DNA of 64,000 nucleotides from NCBI GenBank assembly GCA_038502055.1, contig JAXRKN010000039.1, positions 4,278,001 to 4,342,000 on the forward strand, read 5' to 3'. Shown here piece by piece: positions 22,964 to 33,299 of the stretch. Made by a program: the position numbers and the translations under genes. This stretch comes from Tanytarsus gracilentus. Its lineage: Eukaryota > Arthropoda > Insecta > Diptera > Chironomidae. The notes beneath the pieces were generated by a model. The model ran no database searches. It was not told the DNA's origin and was given only the letters and a program-made list of their open reading frames with translations. The number at the start of each line of letters is the position of its first letter. The stretch's first letter is position 1.

Positions 22964-24716
22964 GGGTGAAACGTCTTTTGTGAGTTTCTGAAAATTTTGA
23001 CAAAACATAGATTTTGGCTTTTAACGGACAAAAAATTAGTGACAAGCAATGAAAAATTTCTTTTCTTTAAAATGGACCCTTTAAGTATTTTTATCCCGTT
23101 TTATTGTAAATTATTGAAACATATCCCGCCTAAACTCGGAATAAAAATTCTTTGTCGAGTTTTTTTTCTAAATTGGAAGTTTTTTAAGATATTTTAAAGG
23201 GGAAAATTTAATTAAAATTTTACTGATTTACATTATTTGTTACTTAGAACATTAAAAATGTTATAAGCCAACTGAATTAAGGCATGACAAGCTTGGTTGG
23301 TGTTTTAAATGGTAATGATGGTAAAATTATGTTAAAAAAAATAATTGAGTGAACGATCACAAAAAATATGAGTTGAACTGAAATTAAAATATAAATATTT
23401 TAGGTGAAAAAGTTGTGGGCGCTTTGTGTCTCTTCCTCGTCTTTCGTCTGTCCGTAGTATGCACCTTCGGTTTCGGCTTGGTTCGGGTTTTCGTCGTGTC
23501 TGGGTTATATGAGGGAATAAGAATTTTTTGGGTCATGACCATAGGTATGCCACGGAAGATCTTTTAAATTTCCTTTTGGCTTTGGGTTGTTGAACTCATA
23601 ATTTGAGGAATCGATTGATTGATTTTTGAGGTGTAATATGGCGAGTAGTATTGGTAAAAATGGTTTGGGTTGTTTAAAAATTAATAATGTTCTTTTTTTT
23701 TTAAATAATTATTAAAAATGAATTGTTTTTCTTTTTGAAATAATATGTTTGGTTGTCGAATGTCCGAAAGTGGTATGGTGAAAATAAAATATGGGTAGTT
23801 TGTGATGAAAACTAAAAAATCTGAAAAAATAAGAGTAGAATGTATGCTTTGTGTTTAAATTTTTTGTTCGGTTGAAGTCAGGTTATATAAAATTGTTTTG
23901 GTAGTGTTGGTGTGATATATTTTGAATAGTTTAAATCCGTTCGTTGGTGATATTAAAATATTTGCTTGGGTTTGGTATTGAAGATAGGGGAGGTAAAAAC
24001 TGTCTTGGTCTTTTTTTGTCATGGAAAAAGTCTGCGGTTTATGAAAGGTTTAAATGTTTTTTTTGAAATTTGGTTCCTCTTGATGAAGGAATAATTCTGA
24101 AATTATGCTTTTTAATGGGTGGAAGACAGCTTTTCGGTGCTTTTTTTAGAATAAGTTTATTGTATTTGTATGGAGGATTTAAATACTTTTAAGTGTAGTG
24201 TGGGTTCATTTAGGATGAAGTCTAAATTAATAATTTTTAGTGGATTTTTATTCTTTCGTTTGCTGCTCTGCTGTATGTTTTCATGTCTGATTTTTCTTTG
24301 CTTTTGTGTTTTTCTTCTAAATTTAATTAGAAAAAAACAGAAAATTTTTTTCAACGTCTAAACAAAAAAATTCCGATTTAAGGAAAAATTAGTATGTTGA
24401 AAAACTTAAAAATATGTTTCGGTGATTTTTTTTGTTAAAAATGAGAAAAAAGATTATAAAAAATTAGATTAAAAATCGGTTTTATAGAGTATATTAATTT
24501 GAAGTTTGAGTTTTGTTTGTATGGAAAAAGTTCAAAGAGGCTTTTAAGCCATGCCAATGCTTTAAATTCTTGTCAGACCCCACCAAAAAAATGCAGAATG
24601 TTAATATCTTTGGTTTTGGATAGAAAGTGTGGGTCTTCAATGTATCGTTCAAGAAATATTGATCATGAAAAAAACTTCCGAGTAAAGGAGTATTCCGACT
24701 AAACGACGTTTCACCC
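22964..24716. mobile_element. TA-flanked terminal-inverted-repeat element, non-autonomous
   Basis: The ends are perfect 12-bp inverted repeats, GGGTGAAACGTC at 22964-22975 and its complement at 24705-24716. Each end is flanked by TA (22962-22963 and 24717-24718), consistent with insertion at TA by a Tc1/mariner/pogo-type or piggyBac-unrelated DDE transposase. The 1753-bp interior has no transposase; the longest frames are about 65 codons. The plus strand is strikingly C-poor and G/T-rich from about 23,400 to 24,700. A core with cgtctgtccgt (23445), gaattttttgggtcatgacc (23521-23540) and gaatcgattga (about 23607) recurs in the element at 53 kb. It lies in the promoter interval between WDR33 and the four-RRM gene. 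Confidence 0.8.
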
Positions 24717-24745
24717 TAACTATGAAAAACTAAAACGCGATAAAA

Positions 24746-26163
24746 ATGGATCAAATGGAAAGATATTTACAGGAAAAGCGCAATGAGCTTGGACAGCGCT
24801 TTGGGTAAGATGAATAAAGTGTGAGGAAGATCATTAAATAACAGAATTTTTATTAGAACAATCGATTTTGATCAAGCTGCAAGCGAACGAGAGAAGAAGA
24901 TTGCGTTTTTCGCTGAGAAATTGGAGAAATTTCGATGCGATTTCGCAAAATTAGTAAGAACTTACAACATTTCGTCATTCTTAATCTAATGATTAACTTA
25001 CAGGATGTCGAATCCAGTGCTTCAAATAACATCCAGGAGAATGAATTGACGCGCATTTATGTCAAAGCAAATCTTAGCGAAAGTCTTCTCATTTCCTATT
25101 TCAAAAGCTATGGAGAGATTTCGGACATATATCAGCCCACTGACAACGATGGAAAGTCTCGTGGGTTTACTTACATTACTTTCAGCAAAGTATACAAGGA
25201 TCTTATGGCAAATAAGCATGTGATTAACGGCTGTGAAATTGTTGTTGATCGTGACGCATACCCACCGATGTCTGAGGAGAGATCTCCTGCCCTCATGATC
25301 AGTGGCCCTATACAAAATCTACCAAGCTATATGCTGCAAAGTCACTTCTCACAGTTTGGCAAGATCATTGAGATTTTTCGCAAGTTTGACTTCGTCAGTA
25401 AAACTTTCTTACGATACGCTTTCATTCTCTACTCATCATCGGAAGCTGTCGAAAAAGCCATAGCACAACCCTTTCAAACTGTTGGCGATCAACTGGTAAA
25501 CTTACGAAAAGCTGCCAACTTTGAAGTCCACCGCAAATTGGTGACTGATGAGTCCCTTGAAAAATCGATCACACTACATGAGGACATGATTTCAAAATTT
25601 CGCATAATTCCGCTCAGCGAAAACCTCACTCTCGATGTCCTCAAGAATTATTTTAATGGCTTTGGAAGGGTTTTGGACTACTACATTCCAAAAGTGTATG
25701 GAAGTAATGAAAATAAGAATTATGCCTACTTCACACTCACCAAGACCGAAGATAAGCCATTTGTCAAGCAAGGATGGCACACGATCGCTGGCAGCGAAGT
25801 AAAAATTGAACTTGAAAAATCTAACAATGGAAAGGCAAAATCAAACTGCATTGTCGTTTCGGCATCGCCTCGATTGATTGGTAAAATAAGTGAGATTGAC
25901 TTGAGAAATCATTTCAAGAAATATGGAAGAATCAAAGAAGTTCGTAAGCCAAAAGACACAATTAAGAAGACGATGCTGCACTGTGCTTTCATCGAATTTA
26001 AATCCACTGATGATGTTGATAAAGCTATTCGTGAGTTCTCTGATAGATAGATTGAAGCTAGCTAATTAATTACTTTTTTTATTTAGAGCAACCTGTATGC
26101 ATCATTAACAACCTACCATTCAGCGTCTCAAAATCCACTCACGAGCAATACGAGCGTCATTAG
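24746..26163 (+). CDS. Four-RRM RNA-binding protein of unknown identity
   Basis: Four exons (24746-24804, 24857-24953, 25004-26030, 26087-26163) give 419 aa. After a charged N terminus (MDQMERYLQEKRNELGQRF) come four RRM-like units. RRM1 is about residues 68-138 (RIYVKANLSE, RGFTYITF). RRM2 is about 143-225 (LMISGPIQNL, RYAFILYSS). RRM3 is about 240-318 (FRIIPLSENL, NYAYFTLT). RRM4 is about 325-410 (CIVVSASPRL, LHCAFIEFKS). RNP1/RNP2 aromatic positions are only partly kept, so the family is divergent. The last exon is needed: without it the frame stops at 26050 within RRM4, while the GTGAGT donor at 26031 joins in phase to AIQQPVCIINNLPF, which completes the fold. No close named homologue is recognised. 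Its ATG lies 29 bp beyond the mobile element. Confidence 0.8.
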
Positions 26164-26262
26164 TCATTTAACATTTTTTTTAAAGTTTATAAAATGTTAC
26201 TCTATAAAGTTTTTAAAAGTTATTTGTGATTTTTTATTATTCAACACACAAACAGAAGAAAT

Positions 26263-28507
26263 TTAATCTTCAGCGAGTTGCTTTAGCAGCTCTAGACGTC
26301 GTGATTCAAGCTCGGACTCGCTCAATCCTTGATCGTCACTCATCGGTTTTGGAGAGGCTTCAACAATCATCTCTGCATCCTCAATGCTGACATGACCCGG
26401 ACTCTCTGGTGAACGATTTCTATGCTTTTTCTTCTTCTTGCGTTTCTTTTCAATTACACCCTCATCGTAATCGTCGACGGGCTGCGGCGGTGGAGGAGGC
26501 GGAAGTGGAGGTGAAGATTGTACTTGTTCCTCTTCGAAAATAGAATGATGTGATGAAGCGGAAGTTGATCGAGAACGCTTCTTGCGTTTACGATTTTTTT
26601 TCGATTTCTTTGAACGCGAGTGATGATGGCTACAGGTGGTCTCACTCTCATTAATGAAATCAGCCCACAATTCTTCGATTTTAAGTTCAGCATCGTAAGC
26701 GTCAAAATCAATTTTATCGATGATTGCAACTTTTGCTTTATCCCACGAGTCGGTTGTCTAGATTTTAAGAATTTGTGTTTTAATTTTGCACAATTTATTA
26801 TAATAGTTAAAGTCACCTGCAAACCAGCATCTATCCAGTAATTTTTGACTTCATTTTCCATCTTTCTAATGCGTCGATTTTCCTCCTTTTGTTTCTCTTT
26901 CTCAGCGGCAGCGGCTTTATCGAGCATGGAGTTGTATGTGAGTTTTACATTTCCCGGATCAAGAGACGCTGAACGAGGATCCTCACAAACGGCAGTAGCA
27001 AACTGCTCGAATGACGTATTTCCTTGTACGTTAAATTTGTGATCCTTGAGGATTTCCTTAATCAATTTCTTATCATCATGATAGTGTGCTTTGAGCTGGT
27101 CGACATAAAACTTGAAGAGATCTAGTGGAGTAGAACCCTGCTGACCGAGCATTGCTGAAAATCGTAAATCAACCGAAATCGTCGGATAAAGTTCGACCCA
27201 CGAGGAGACCGATGTTAATTTTCCTTCTTCATGAAAAGAGTCCAAAAGAGTCAGAAAATTGTCACGATTTTTCCGTTGAAGTCTTTTTTGTCGTCTTTTT
27301 TCATTTTCACGCTCGTCCACTTCCTCAATTTCCAATGCTCGAATGTGATCTTCAAAGACAATCAGTGCATCCTCTTTGTCCATACCAAGCAGTGAAATAT
27401 CGCTTTTAAAATCATTATTCTCAAGCAAAAGAACTTGCGCTTCCGTCCATGTTGTTTGATAAGTGATCGAGTCCATTGACTCAAGGAGTTTCCCTAAAAA
27501 ATTTGTTTTAAGATTAAATATAAAAAATCAAAAAAAATTAAACTTACGCAAAACTTTAATGTTTCTCTTTTTGAGCACACGCTGTTCCTCCTTCTCGCGT
27601 TGTGCAAGATTGAAAATACAATCGTCAAAGATGTCTCGCCTATCGGGCTCGGGAACTGACTTCCACACCTCGAGTCCACTGAACATTTCTTCACATCGAT
27701 AATACTTGGTAGTGGAATCGACTTTATCGTGAGTCATAAAAAACTTTTCAAGATTCTCTTTCGACTTTTTGGCCTTCAGTCGCTGCTCCTCCTTTTCCTC
27801 CTTCTGTTTTTGTGTCTTGTAAGCATTAAATGCCTGCTTCTTCTCATTGAGCTTCTTAAAAGCATTGTATTTGGGATCTTTTGAGATGATTTTAATGCAT
27901 TGTTCCCATGTGCATGCAGGAACATTTTTTTCGCGAAGAAAGTCTTTGAACGCTTCAATCGCCTCCTTTTTGTCCTTAAATTCAATTGTTTCCTCAACAA
28001 TATCAGCTGGTTTCTCGGGTATTTCCTCATTTTTGGGAAGAACTGGAACTTCAATAGAATCCAACTGTGCAAGTGTTGCGGCCATTGCATGATCCATAGC
28101 CGACGACGATGAATTTTCATTCGATCCCGGTGTCTTATCTGAGCCATAAAAAGGCGAAGTGCCGGGTGTTGTTGGTCTCGCTGCCATTTTTTCAGCACTG
28201 ACTTTTGTCTTGAGTTCCAGATACTCTTTTGGTGCTGTCCAAACTGACTCTTTAGTCGCGACATTGTGATAAAATATTTTTCCCGAATCAGAAACATGTT
28301 CTTTCCATGGGCAGGCAGATAGCAAGCGCTTTAATTAAAAGAGTTTCATTAAATAAACAAATGCCGAAAATGAATTTTATCTGATTTTACCTCTGCCGGT
28401 GATTTCAGCACATCTGGCTTCTCCCATCGACTCTCCTTTGTCACATTATTGTGATAATAGGTTCTGCCATCGGGCGCCTTATGTTCACTCCACTCAAAAG
28501 TCGACAT
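26263..28507 (-). CDS. Prp40: Pre-mRNA-processing factor 40 (PRPF40) homologue
   Basis: Four minus-strand exons (28507-28391, 28328-27548, 27493-26817, 26757-26263) give 689 aa. Two WW domains open the protein (FEWSEHKAPDGRTYYHNN and CPWKEHVSDSGKIFYHN, each with the second Trp in RWEKP or VWTAP). At least four FF domains follow (AFKDFLREKNV, KYYRCEEMF, FLTLLDSFHEEGKL, LIKEILKDHKFN). The C terminus has Lys/Arg/Ser stretches, a run of prolines (SSPPLPPPPPPQP) and an acidic end. PRPF40 is a U1 snRNP-associated factor that bridges 5' splice site and branch point and contacts the RNA polymerase II CTD. Order, domain count and length fit. The 3' end faces the four-RRM gene, 99 nt between stops. Confidence 0.93.
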
Positions 28508-28696
28508 TTATAAGAGTTTTAGTGAATTTTTGTTTTATTTTGTCAACTTTTTTTTATCGAGGGGCAAAAACTTTGTAAATTAAGTACAGTGAAAACTCTC
28601 AAATATTTGCGGCATCGACAAAAAAAGAGAGTGCTGACTGTGACTCGAAATAAAAACAAAAGTTTGTAAATTTGATAAATTTTAATTAAATCGACG
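28508..28696. promoter_or_regulatory. Shared upstream region of PRPF40 and TAF6L-like gene
   Basis: The start codons of the two divergent genes are separated by 189 nt, so both promoters must lie here or overlap the leaders. No TATA box is visible; a TATA-less bidirectional promoter is inferred. Confidence 0.45.
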
Positions 28697-31651
28697 ATGG
28701 AGAATGGAAATTTGCCTCGAAAAAAGAGCAAAAAGAAGAAAATACGCAGCAACAGCCCACAAACTTCGAATGGATCGGAAAAGGTTCAAATTTACTTAAA
28801 TAATTGCAATTTTTTTAATTTTGATTTAAATTTCAGTACTTTTGTGGATTTTCCGGAAGATCGGTAAGTTTTTAATAATTTACGATGAAAAGGATTTTAA
28901 TTAATTTTAATTAATTAGGTGAGAAATATCTGCGAACAGATTGATAATACTGAGATCCAACCAGAGGTTTACTCAAGATTAGCGGAAGATGCAACTTATA
29001 AAGTTATGGAACTCGTTAATGTAAGTTTAACTCAAAATTGTTAGATTTCAAATTATTTTCAACCTCTTTAGAGCATCAAAAACTATGCAAAACACTCGGG
29101 AGGGAAGGTAACATTCGACCTTACAAATGAAGTGCTAAAAGATGCCAACTGTGCACCGATTCTCGGATCTGACACAAACAAAACATATGCAGCCGTTGAA
29201 GATGATCATAAGCAGTTGATTTACTTCCCAGAAGATTCGACATTGGATCTAATCGACGAATATCACAAGCATATAACTGAAGAGAATGTTAATGGTCCAG
29301 TTTTTCTCACCAACACATATCTCCTTGACGAAAAAATCGATGAAGACTATATTGAGTTCTATCAGAGCATCTGTGATGCAATTTTTACCGGTGACGACGA
29401 GTGTAAGAGCGAAGCACTTATGATTTTGGGAACAAGCTCGCATGTTGCTGGCTTAGTTAAGCACTTCCTAATTAAATGGATTGACATGATTGCCGTCAAC
29501 TACTCGCAAAACATTTTAGAGCGATCAATTGAATACCTCGAGGCGATATTAAGAAATCCATACACCATCAATAGTGACATGAATATTGAATTGAAGCATG
29601 TATGTCAATTACTCGTTAGTCTTTTGGTGGGCTCAATTAACGATGAGGTTCGAGAAAATGGACATTATGCTGAATTGGAGCAGGAAGTGTCGGAATATGC
29701 GACCTATGACACAAACAATATTGTGTCTTATGATGGAAATAATGGACTATTGGATAATAATAATGGCATAAATTTAGACGACATGTCGAGTGACTCAAAT
29801 ATGAAATTCGATGAGAACAACGCAATGTTAATTGAAAATTTTAGCATGGAGTCGGAAAAGACTGGACGAACGCTAAAAGATGAATTGCTCGAGGGTTTTG
29901 AGGATTTTAATAAAGTCAAACTCGAGAATCAAGAGGACGCATCAAAAGATTCGGGTTCGTTAAATTCTGGAAGAAATCATGACATTGAGGATGAATTCAA
30001 TGCACTTCTCTCGACCAACTGTGCGTCGACAATTAAATGTTCCGAGGAGTATGTAGAGTCAATTTGTAAATTAATTGGCATGTGCGGCTCAAAGTGGTAT
30101 GGCGTGGAAAATTATCTCACAATTCTCATCACGAATGAAATTGAAAATTTCATAAAACTCTATAAGCGTTTTAGAACAGACGGAGGTGAGCATTCTTATA
30201 ACTTTAAGTTTTAATTACTATTTAATTTTTATAGATTTCGATTGGTTCGGACGAATATCCCGAGGATTGTGGAGTCTAGGCGAGTTTGCTTTTAGAGAGC
30301 TTTTACAGTATTTCGAAAAAATCGATGCAAAAAATTACCTCGAACTTCCTAAATTTGCGAGCGATATCAATGTAGCAGCGATGTATCTGAGAGGAAGAAA
30401 CGACATTTTCTTCTATGAATTCTTGCAAGAAATTTGTGGTGATAAATTATTGCCTTTCTTAGTTTATTATGCGCGTAAGTAATTAAAGTATTTTACCCAT
30501 TTCAAATTAATTAGGATCCTTAATTCACCGGTGAATGCGATTTCGGTGATACCGGTGACAAAAGTCATTCACCGGTGATCACCGGTGCACCGGTGACGAC
30601 TTTTGACAATATTTCTAAAGGAAAAACTACTTTTCGGCATTTTGGAAATTGTTATGACAATTTTTATACTTTTTTGGTTTCCATATAAATTATAAAGTTA
30701 AACACTAAAAAATTTAGTTTTTCTTATTATTTGTAGAGATTTTTCTTTCTCATTAATTGATGCATCACACTTCAATCTTATAAAATATCTTTAAAATATC
30801 TCTATAAATTTTTGCATTTTTAAAGTTTTTAAAGTTTGATAAGATATCAAACCAACATGTTAATTTGTTGTCCTTTGAAAAATCTTTCAAAATATGCCAA
30901 CTTACTAAAAAGTTTTTTGGTATAAAATTTTTTCTGATTATTATCTAAAAATTTAAATAACTGAAAAAACTTTTTGTAAGTTGGCATATTTTGAACAATT
31001 TTCTTAGCCATTTAATTTTAGTCTAAAAAAGTTTTTAAATGTATTCTATAATTTCTCAATTAAAATTTACTAGTTTAAAAAAATTGTAGCTTTAAAAAAA
31101 ATCTCAAAAAGTATAGAAAAATGTATTAATTTCGTCACCGGTGTCACCTGACAAAAAATCGGTGATCACCGGTGACGAAAAGTTTCGGTGATCACCGGTG
31201 ATCACCGTACCGGTATTCACCGTGAGGATCCCTAAAATTAATTAAAACAAATATTTTAGAATTTTTAATGAGGGTCAATAAACGAAAGCATGCAGCGATT
31301 GTAAGTGATAAGCAACGTGGTTCACTTCTTTTTAAAATCAGCACAAAAAAACGCCTGATAGGATATAGAATTCAGAGACTCCATCCAATAAGTGAAGCTC
31401 GACCTCCTCTAGCGAAAATTATTACTCAGCAGCCGAAAACTATCAACATCCACTATGGCCACAAAGTATCAACGAAAAAAATGAAGAGATCGTTTAAGGG
31501 CAATGATGAGAAGAGAGAGGTCCGTCAAAATGCTGAGAATTTACGCTCATTTCATCAGAGAGTGGTCATTGTAAAGGGTCGATATTTTAAGCCAGTAACA
31601 AATCAAAGACAAATTTCATATTATCCAAATTTGCATACGTTAAATTTATAA
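28697..31651 (+). CDS. TAF6-like SAGA subunit (TAF6L/Saf6 type)
   Basis: Six exons (28697-28783, 28837-28863, 28919-29020, 29072-30185, 30235-30474, 31260-31651) give 653 aa. A basic N terminus (PRKKSKKKKIRSN) precedes a TAF6-type histone fold (SVRNICEQID, VYSRLAEDATYKVMELVN, GGKVTFDLTNEVLKDAN; about residues 38-110) and LIYFPEDSTLDL, which matches the LYFPED element after the TAF6L fold. A helical HEAT-like region follows, split by a low-complexity Asn/Asp insert near residues 290-330. The C terminus is basic and aromatic. The assignment to TAF6L/Saf6 (SAGA) rather than TAF6 (TFIID) is by the divergent fold and the tail, and is the less certain part. The fifth intron holds a 725-bp MITE. Confidence 0.7.
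30511..31235. mobile_element. MITE-like insertion in the TAF6L-like intron
   Basis: The left end reads TTAGGATCCTTAATTCACC and the right end, on the opposite strand, TTAGGGATCCTCACGGTGAA, making imperfect terminal inverted repeats about 25-30 bp long. Both ends carry clusters of the palindrome TCACCGGTGA or its CACCGGTG core (30525-30596 and 31133-31218). TA or TTA duplication at the edges is likely but blurred by the AT-rich flanks. The interior is AT-rich, non-coding, and includes an inverted repeat of about 30 bp (arms 30887-30918 and 30964-30994). At 785 nt the host intron (30475-31259) is by far the largest of the gene, and the insertion accounts for nearly all of it. Confidence 0.8.
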
Positions 31652-31671
31652 AAAAAGTTTGAATAAAAGTC

Positions 31672-32192
31672 ATGACTGAGTGCATGATAATGAAAATTAT
31701 CCCTGCTTATATCTGTATGAGCGAAAATAATGAATATGAGGTGCAGATTTATCCGAGAGATGTGATTGTGTAAGTGATTTAGAAATTTAAATAAATTTTC
31801 ATAATCTCAAGAAATTTCAGCCGCGATCTCTATCAAGCATGTCGGGCTGATACATTATCTAAAATTCTTCACACTGAAATAAATACATGCGAGACTTATG
31901 AGAAAATTATTTCGAGCACCTATATCAAGCCAAAGTATCGCATCGTTCAAAAATCATTGACTGTAAAGATTGTCGAGCAGCCAAAGAAGAAAATTATTTA
32001 CAACAATTCGGTTGAGATTCATGTGAGAGGAATTTTTCATAGGGAAGAATATAATTTTATTAATATTTTTGTCTTTAGCGTGGATTTGAAGCGGAAACTT
32101 TGCCTTATGTTAAAGTGCTTGATTTGGGAGAAGCAGAAATATCGAAAATAACTTGGAAATCTTCTTTGTCATTTGATCTAAAACACATTTGA
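31672..32192 (+). CDS. Uncharacterised 137-aa protein
   Basis: Three exons (31672-31769, 31821-32022, 32079-32192) join in phase to 137 aa. The product is not recognised. It is mixed alpha/beta in appearance, without signal peptide, membrane helix or Cys pattern. Motifs such as YEVQIYPRDVIVRDLYQAC and PKYRIVQKSLTVKIVEQPK suggest a small globular fold. Three in-frame Met codons (1, 5, 7) are possible starts. The ATG is 20 nt after the stop of the TAF6L-like gene and 4 nt after its AATAAA (31662-31667), so the two ORFs probably share or overlap transcripts. The stop lies 8 nt from the stop of RABGGTB on the other strand. Two canonical introns and conserved frame argue that it is real. Confidence 0.65.
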
Positions 32193-32200
32193 ATAAAGTT

Positions 32201-33299
32201 TTAAGAATCTAAAACTTGAACACGATAAATTTTATCGACAATTTCCGCAGGCATGCAGAAAGTTGGATTGATTTTCTTTAAATCTGGAAAGCCTAACAGC
32301 GACAATGCGCCGACACCAAAGAGTGTGTGAAAAATATCTGGGAGATTCCCAGGTCGATCACTAAAGCCTCCTGTATCGGTGTCTTGACACGATAAAATAA
32401 ATTCCTTTAGCTTCTCCGCACTTATCCAATGAGAACGTCCTAGGATCGTGAGCGATGAGAGAACCCACCACGAGTAGCAGACATCTGGCAGTTTTTCAGG
32501 TCTTCCATTTAAACCACCCGCTTTCAATTGTCGTTCACAGAGCCACCATGCAAGCTTTTCAGTTTCTAGTCGATGTAGATTGTGAGTGATTGAGAGAAAG
32601 CCAACGCAACAATAGATGAGACCAGCGTGACTTTCTGCATGTGGCTTACTTCCAAAACCGCCGTCAGGATTAGCACACGAAAGCACAAATTCAGTTGCCT
32701 TCTCGACATCTATCAAGTTCATTTGGCTCGTTAATGCTAAAATTGCCACAGCGCAAAAAGAAAATCGAGTGTCCACCTCTCCCCACTTATCGCCAAAGAA
32801 ACTTCCGTCGAGCTGCTGAAGTGATGCCACATATTTGCCAACAGCCGGAACATCAATTTCACTCAATGCATCGTAGGTGCAGAGAATTTGAATGGCACTC
32901 AGCGTATACAAAAGATGTGGGTCATGGCCATCGCATGCAGAAATTCCACCCGATTTTGGACACTGACACTTTTTGATGAATTCAATTATCGATCGTCTAT
33001 CGAGCTTATCGAGATGTCCCATGATGTCTAGACACGTTGTTCCCCAATAGATTCCACTCATTCTTAGAAATTCTGTCATTGTATATTCCTACAAAATTAT
33101 TTAATTAACTTCAATTGATCATTTCCTAGCTGTAACTTACAAAATCATTTTTATCATTTCCATGATTTGCAACGTAATTAATGTGCTTTTCGGCAAGCAG
33201 TTCGGTTAGAGGAACATCATCCTGCTGACATACTTCCTAAAAGTTTAAATTAAGTTGAGTTGATTGGAGTTTAAAAAATAATTTTTTCTTTCTTACCAT
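32201..33299 (-). CDS. RABGGTB: Rab geranylgeranyltransferase (GGTase II) beta subunit
   Basis: Three minus-strand exons (33299-33297, 33236-33141, 33088-32201) give 328 aa, matching the 331-aa human protein. The alpha-alpha barrel repeats are clear: GGISACDGHDPHLLYTLSA, LDGSFFGDKWGEVDTRFSFC, DGGFGSKPHAESHAGLIYCC, GGLNGRPEKLPDVCYSWW and GGFSDRPGNLPDIFHTLFG. The zinc ligands are present: Asp in RPEKLPDVCYSWW, the Cys two residues on, and His in DIFHTLFG. The enzyme prenylates Rab C-terminal cysteines with the alpha subunit and Rab escort protein. The first coding exon is the ATG alone, followed at once by GTAAGA; the next exon starts GAAGTATGTCAG in phase 0 and is homologous to the human N terminus. 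Confidence 0.96.

Noticed and set aside
22997..24702. Small ORFs inside the first mobile element as a decayed transposase
   Set aside because: No DDE/DDD motif, helix-turn-helix or joined frame can be seen; the interior appears non-coding.
26031..26050. TAG at 26048 as the true end of the four-RRM protein
   Set aside because: A consensus 56-nt intron removes it and restores the last strand of the fourth RRM, so the stop is probably intronic.
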